Shown here in pieces: positions 58,690 through 64,000 of a DNA stretch of 64,000 nucleotides (position 1 is its first letter; every line of letters begins with the position of its first letter). Under the pieces are notes generated by a model that had not been told where the DNA came from, ran no database searches, and saw only the letters and a list, made by a program, of their open reading frames with translations. The translations under genes were made by a program, and so were the position numbers. This DNA is from Litsea cubeba. Its lineage: Eukaryota > Streptophyta > Magnoliopsida > Laurales > Lauraceae. Location of the stretch: positions 61,160,098 through 61,224,097 of the forward strand of contig CM022946.1 of assembly GCA_012931725.1 (NCBI GenBank). Reading direction: 5' to 3'.

Positions 58690-61340
58690 TCAAATGATCA
58701 TAGACCTAACAAATTAACCTAATATATTTAAGTGGGACCAAGATGAATGGGATCCATCATCTCTATTCTAACCGTTCATAAAATCATATGATGCGGGCTG
58801 GGACCCATTAATTGATTGATAAAGATCAAATGATCAAATGATCATAGACCTCTCAAATTGACCAAACCTAGCCTATTTAAGTGGGACCCCCAAGATGAAT
58901 GGGGTCCACCATCTATATTCTAACCGTCCTTAAAACCATATTATGCGGGATGAGACCCATGAATTGATTAAGAAAGATCAAATGATCGTAGACCTAACAA
59001 ATTGACCTAATGTATTTAAATGGGACCCAGATGAATGGGGCCCACCATCTTTATTCTAACCATCCATAAAATCAAATGATGCGGGCCGGGACCCATTAAT
59101 TGATTGATAAAGAACAAATGATCATAGACCTCTCAAATTGACCAAACCTAGCCTATTTAAGTGGGACCCCTAAGATGAATGGGTCCACCATCTATATTCT
59201 AACCTTCCATAAAATCATATGATGCGGGCTGGGACCCATGAATTGCTTGATAAAGATCAAATGATCAAATGATCATAGACCTCACAAATTGACCAAACCT
59301 AACCTATTTAAGTGGAACCCCCAGATGAATGGGGCCCACCATCTCTATTCTAACCGTCCATAAAACCATATTATGCGGGATGGGACCCATGAATTGATTA
59401 AGAAAGATCAAGGGATCAAATGATCGTAGACCTAACAAATTGACCAAATATTTTTAAGTGGGACCCAGATGAATGGGATCCACCATCTTTATTCTAACCG
59501 TCCATAAAATAAAATGATGCGGGCCGGGACCAATGAATTGATTGATAAAGATCAAATAATCAAATGATCATAGACCTCTCAAATTGACCAAACCTAACCT
59601 ATTTAAGTGGGACCCCCAAGATGAATGGGTCCACCATTTTTATTCTAACCGTCCATGAAACAATATGATGCGGGATGGAACCATGAATTGCTTGATAAAG
59701 ATCAAAGGTTCAAATAATCGTAGACCTCACAAATTGACCAAATATAACCTATTTAAGTGGAAACCCCCCAGATGAATGGGGTCCACCATCTCTATTCTAA
59801 CCGTCCAAAAAATCATATTGTGCGGGATGGGACCCATGAATTCATTTAAAAAGATCAAATGATCGTAGACCTAACAAATTGACCAAATATTTTTATGTGG
59901 AACCCAGACGAATGGGTTCCACCATCTTTATTCTAACCGTCCATAAAATCAAATGATGCGGGTCGGGACCCATGAATTGATTGATAAAGATCAAATGATC
60001 AAATGATCATAGACCTATCAAATTGACCAAACCTAACCTATTTAAGTGGGACCCCCAAGATGAATGGGGTCCACCATCTATATTCTAACCATCCATGAAA
60101 TATTATGATGCGGGATGGACCCATGAATTGCTTGATAAAGATCGAAGGATCAAATGATCATAGACCTCACAAATTGACCAAACATAACCTATTTAAGTGG
60201 AACCCCCCACATGAATGGGGTCCACCATCTCTATTCTAACCGTCCAAAAAATCATATTGTGCGGGATGGGACCCATGAATTGATTTAAAAAGATCAAAGG
60301 ATCAAATGATCGTAGACCTAAAAAATTGACTAAATATTTTTAAGTGGGACCCAGATGAATGGGGTACACCATCTTTATTCTAACCGTCCATAAAATCAAA
60401 TGATGCGGGCCGGGACCCATGAATTGATTGATAAAGATCAAATGATCAAATGATCATAGACCTCTCAAATTGACCAAACCTAACCTATTTAAGTGGGACC
60501 CCCAAGATCAATGGGGTCCACCATCTCTATTCTAACCGTGGGGTCCACCATCTCTATTCTAACCATCCATAAAACCATATTATGCGGGATGGGACCCATG
60601 TGATTTAAAAAAAGATCAAGGGATCAAATGATCGTAGACCTAAAAAATTGACCAAATATTTTTAAGTGGGACCCAGATGAATGGGGGCCACCATCTTTAT
60701 TCTAAACGTCCATAAAATCAAATGATGCGGGCCGGGACCCATGAATTGATTGATAAAGATCAAATGATCAAATGATCATAGACCTCTCAAATTGACCAAA
60801 CCTAACCTATTTAAGTGGGACCCCCAAGATGAATGGGGTCCACCATCTATATTCTAACCATCCATGAAACATTAAGATGCGGGATGGACCCATGAATTGC
60901 TTGATAAAGATCGAAGGATCAAATGATCATAGACCTCACAAATTGACCAAACATAACCAATTTAAGTGGAACCCCCCAGATGAATGGGGTCCACCATCTC
61001 TATTCTAACCATCCATAAAACCATATTATGCGGGATGGGACCCATGAATTGATTTAAAAAGATCAAATGATCAAATGATCGTAGACTTAAAAAATTGACC
61101 AAATATTTTTAAGTGGGACCCAGATGAATGGGGGCCACCATCTTTATTCTAACCGTCCATAAAATCAAATGATGCGGGCCGGGACCCATGAATTTATTGA
61201 TAAAGATCAAATGATCAAATGATCATAGACCTCTCAAATTGACCAAACCTAACCTATTTAAGTGGGACCCCCAAGATCAATGGGGTCCACCATCTATATT
61301 CTAACCGTCCATGAAATAATCTGATGTGGGCTGGGACCCT
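58690..61340 (-). repeat. Array of ~150-bp monomers in the inverted Helitron
   Basis: The same alternating monomer types as in the left Helitron, read on the minus strand. Landmarks on + are GGGGTCCACCATCT, TATTCTAACCGTCCAT, GATGCGGG, GGGACCCATGAATTG and GATCAAATGATC. The array continues between the three 5' modules to about 62830. Confidence 0.9.
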
Positions 61341-63074
61341 TGAATTACTTGATAATGATCAAAGTATTAAAGAGAGTTTTTAGGGAGGGAGAGATGGATA
61401 AATTTTAGATGGAGAATGAGAGATTTTAGGGATTGCATTAGCAGAACACCATTCTAGGCTGGCTGCTGCCACGTGTCCATCTCCAAGACATACAAGGTGT
61501 CCTCCTCCAGGAATTCTCATGAAGTGTATACATCCTTTTTTTTAAAGTGAGACCCAGATGAATGGGGTCCACCATCTTTATTCTAACCGTCCATAAAATC
61601 AAATGATGCGGGCCGGGACCAATGAATTGATTGATAAAGATCAAATGATCATAGACCTCTCAAATTGACCAAACCTAACCTATTTAAGTGGGACCCCCAA
61701 GATGAATGGGGTCCACCATCTATATTCTAACCGTGGGGTCCACCATCTCTATTCTAACCATCCATAAAACCATATTATGCTGGATGGGACCCATGAATTG
61801 ATTTAAAAAGATCAAAGGATCAAATGATCGTAGACCTAAAAAATTGACCAAATATTTTTAAGTGGGACCCAGATGAATGGGGGCCACCATCTTTATTCTA
61901 ACCGTCCATAAAATCAAATGATGCGGGCCGGGACCCATCAATTGATTGATGAAGATCAAATGATCAAATGATCATTGACCTCTCAAATTGACCAAACCTA
62001 ACCTATTTAAGTGGGACCCCCAAGATCAATGGGGTCCACCATCTATATTCTAACCGTCCATGAAATAATCTGATGTGGGCTGGGACCCATGAATTGCTTG
62101 ATAATGATCAAAGTATTAAAGAGAGATTTTAGGGAGGGAGAGATTGATAAATTTTAGATGGAGAATGAGAGATTTTAGGGATTGCATTAGCAGAACACCA
62201 TTCTAGGCTGGCTGCTGCCACGTGTACATCTCTAAGACATGCCAGGTGTCCTCCCCCAGGAATTCTCATGAAGTGTATACATCCCTTTTTTTAAGTGGGA
62301 CCCAGATGAATGGGGTCCACCATCTTTATTCTAACCGTCCATAAAATCAGATGATGCGGGCCGGGACCAATGAATCGATTGATAAAGATCAAATGATTAT
62401 AGACCTCTCAAATTGACCAAACCTAACCTATTTAAGTGGGACCCCTAAGATGAATGGGGTCCACCATCTATATTCTAACCGTGGGGTCCACCATCTCTAT
62501 TCTAACCATCCATAAAACCATATTATGCGGGATGGGATCCATGAATTGATTTAAAACGATCAAAGGATCAAATGATCGTAGAACTAAAAAATTGACCAAA
62601 TATTTTTAAGTGGGACCCAGATGAATGGGGGCCACCATCTTTATTCTAACCGTCCATAAAATCAAATGATGCGGGCCGGGACCCATGAATTTATTGATAA
62701 AGATCAAATGATCAAATGATCATAGACCTCTCAAATTGACCAAACCTAACCTATTTAAGTGGGACCCCAAGATTGATTGGGTCCACCATCTATATTCTAA
62801 CCGTCTATGAAATAATCTGATGTGGGCTGGGACCCATGAATTGCTTGATAATGATGAAAGTATTAAAGAGAGATTTTAGGGAGGGAGAGATGGAGAAATT
62901 TTAGAAGGAGAATGATAGATTTTAGGGATTGCATTAGCAGAACACCATTTTAGGGATTACATTAGCAGAACACTATTTTAGGCTAGTTGCTGCCACGTGT
63001 CCCTCTCCAAGACATGCCAGGTGTCCTCCTCCAGGAATTCTCATGAAGTATATACATCCCTTTAGTAATATAGA
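61340..63074 (-). repeat. Three copies of the Helitron 5' module
   Basis: On + the module ends (AATTCTCATGAAGTGTATACATCC and variants) lie near 61538, 62285 and 63060, so the period is about 0.75-0.78 kb. Each copy has GCTG(C)TTGCTGCCACGTGT-like sequence with a CACGTG core (near 61470, 62219 and 62994). Only the outermost copy has the true Helitron terminus. Confidence 0.85.
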
Positions 63075-63625
63075 TATGTAGCTGAAAGCTTTTAAGCTCA
63101 TGATGTTTGTGTTAGGTGAACTCCTAATCACGATTCACGACCAGTGGTCAATCTCAATCCATAGAAGCACCACCATTGTACCATTATACCAATCTCTATG
63201 TTACTGTAACCCAATGGATAATGAATAAAAGAAGAAACTACTACAAGAAAACGATTGAGCCCGTGTGAACAGATCGATCAACTTTGCTGTGGCCACCATC
63301 TCCTTTTTTACCCTTATGACTCTGAATTTTTCCTCTTCAATGGTGACAAATGCTGAAAAGAAGTCGAACCCAGTTTAGATGCTGCCATAACTCCACCTTC
63401 AAGCCCACGAGCACCACTGCCTCTCCACCATGGTGGCACTGCGGTGCCACTGCTAACCGCTGTGGCGATATAAGTGAAACCTCTTGCGCTGTTATGTTGG
63501 AGGGTAGAATGGCGGCCCTTGTGAAAGTTTCTTTCTCTCGCGATGGATTCCTCTTTTTCTCTCTCTAAAACTGCGTCTCTGTCTAAAATGTTTGTGATTC
63601 TTCACTTTCTCCCTCTCCCTTGGAG

Positions 63626-63627
<2 letters not shown>
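63075..63627. other. Inner right part of the MULE-like element
   Basis: No recognised gene. A short frame at 63350-63568 has no domain and lies in transposon sequence. Confidence 0.5.

Positions 63628-63663
<36 letters not shown>
63628..63663. repeat. (CT)n microsatellite
   Basis: About 18 CT units. The Arg-Glu-rich frame read from the other strand is a product of this repeat, not a gene. Confidence 0.95.
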
Positions 63664-63666
<3 letters not shown>

Positions 63667-64000
63667 TTGTCCATTAGTTGAGTTACATATTTCACTGTGG
63701 TCCACAAACACAAGGAGGTTATAGTTATATTTTTAACTATTAGGGAGGTAATGTGTTTCCCAGCCAAACTACAAGGAAGTAAAAAGTAATTACCCCTTTT
63801 AGTATTGATTGGTGAAGTTATCAGACATGTAATTCAAAGGATGCATAGAATGGAAAATGAACCATACCTTTTTTCCACAAATTATCCAATAATGGAAAAT
63901 TAGTTTTGCTCCTGGAAATTCAATTGTTTGTTTTTCAGAAGCTACTTTTGGTGGGTGTTGGGTGGATACTGCTGGAGTGAGATGGAAACTTTGTAAGGCG

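Larger units (their letters stand above)
58509..63074 (-). mobile_element. Non-autonomous Helitron, inverted second copy
   Basis: 4566 bp, the minus-strand counterpart of 51767-55443. On the minus strand it starts TCTATATTACTAAAGGG at 63074 and ends with the CGTGG-TTAT-CCACG hairpin and CTAG at 58509. The base before is A and the base after is T. Body monomers are the same family. Its outer flanks are unlike those of the left copy, so it arrived by its own insertion, here into the MULE-like element. Confidence 0.92.
57379..63796. mobile_element. MULE-like TIR element hosting a MITE and a Helitron
   Basis: The left end GGGGATAATTACTTTTT and the reverse complement of the right end GGGGTAATTACTTTTT continue to match for about 130 bp (CCTTGT-GTTTGG, CCTCCCTA, GGACCA). 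The flanks ATTTTGTAT (57370-57378) and TTTTAGTAT (63797-63805) agree at 7 of 9, fitting a Mutator-type 9-bp duplication. Subtracting the nested hAT MITE and Helitron leaves about 1.3 kb without a transposase. Confidence 0.7.

Noticed and set aside
51767..63074. One large inverted segmental duplication instead of two insertions
   Set aside because: The sequences just outside the Helitron ends (both the CTAG sides and the TC sides) are unrelated between copies, and each has its own A/T target.
63492..63767. 91-codon Arg/Glu-rich frame
   Set aside because: Generated by the CT microsatellite inside transposon sequence.

Overview
This is plant nuclear DNA: AT-rich, with spliced genes separated by long introns, plant-type retrotransposons and DNA transposons, a PPR-type reading frame and a plant-specific coiled-coil protein family. 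I cannot name the species. There are two spliced protein genes, one compact kelch-like gene, one orphan terminal exon, several dead genes, and a dense nest of mobile elements.

Layout. (1) 1-13.6 kb is a minus-strand centrin (EF-hand) gene. Exons 2-5 lie at 116-1849, a candidate two-codon first exon is at 13591-13596, and the last EF hand is off the left edge. Its first intron holds a complete 7.7-kb Ty3/gypsy chromovirus (1891-9620) with two 1373-bp LTRs that differ at about nine positions, plus a SINE. (2) 13.97-22.5 kb is a decayed Mutator-like element (MULE) whose transposase was split by a 4.76-kb L1-type LINE with a 15-bp target duplication. Short imperfect palindromes lie near both ends, and a plant-mobile-domain (PMD) gene remnant sits just outside. 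(3) 24.6-26.2 kb is a frameshifted PPR pseudogene. (4) 27.05-27.50 kb is a hAT-type MITE with a perfect 8-bp target duplication. (5) 29.8-41.4 kb is a three-exon minus-strand gene for a coiled-coil protein of the At5g41620/BLT-like family (about 669 aa). LINE and RTE remnants lie in intron 2 and tandem duplications in intron 1. (6) 41.5-51 kb is mostly intergenic, with two more nested TIR elements, a GAGCATCTCC-type MITE and repeat relics. One orphan 3' exon lies at 51.0-51.1 kb.

(7) 51.8-63.8 kb is the most unusual part. Two non-autonomous Helitrons (51767-55443 on +, 58509-63074 on -) sit tail to tail. Both have intact TC...hairpin...CTAG ends and A/T target flanks. Their bodies are tandem arrays of a roughly 150-bp monomer, so together they form a multi-kilobase inverted repeat around an intact kelch-like gene (55712-56982). 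The second Helitron and a hAT MITE are nested inside an older MULE-like TIR element (57379-63796).

The genes do not form a pathway. The window mainly records how transposons have enlarged introns and intergenic space, and where repeats may affect gene expression: a transposon 41 bp from a centrin splice acceptor, tandem splice-donor copies in an intron, and a giant inverted repeat around a gene. All calls are by eye; no database search was possible.
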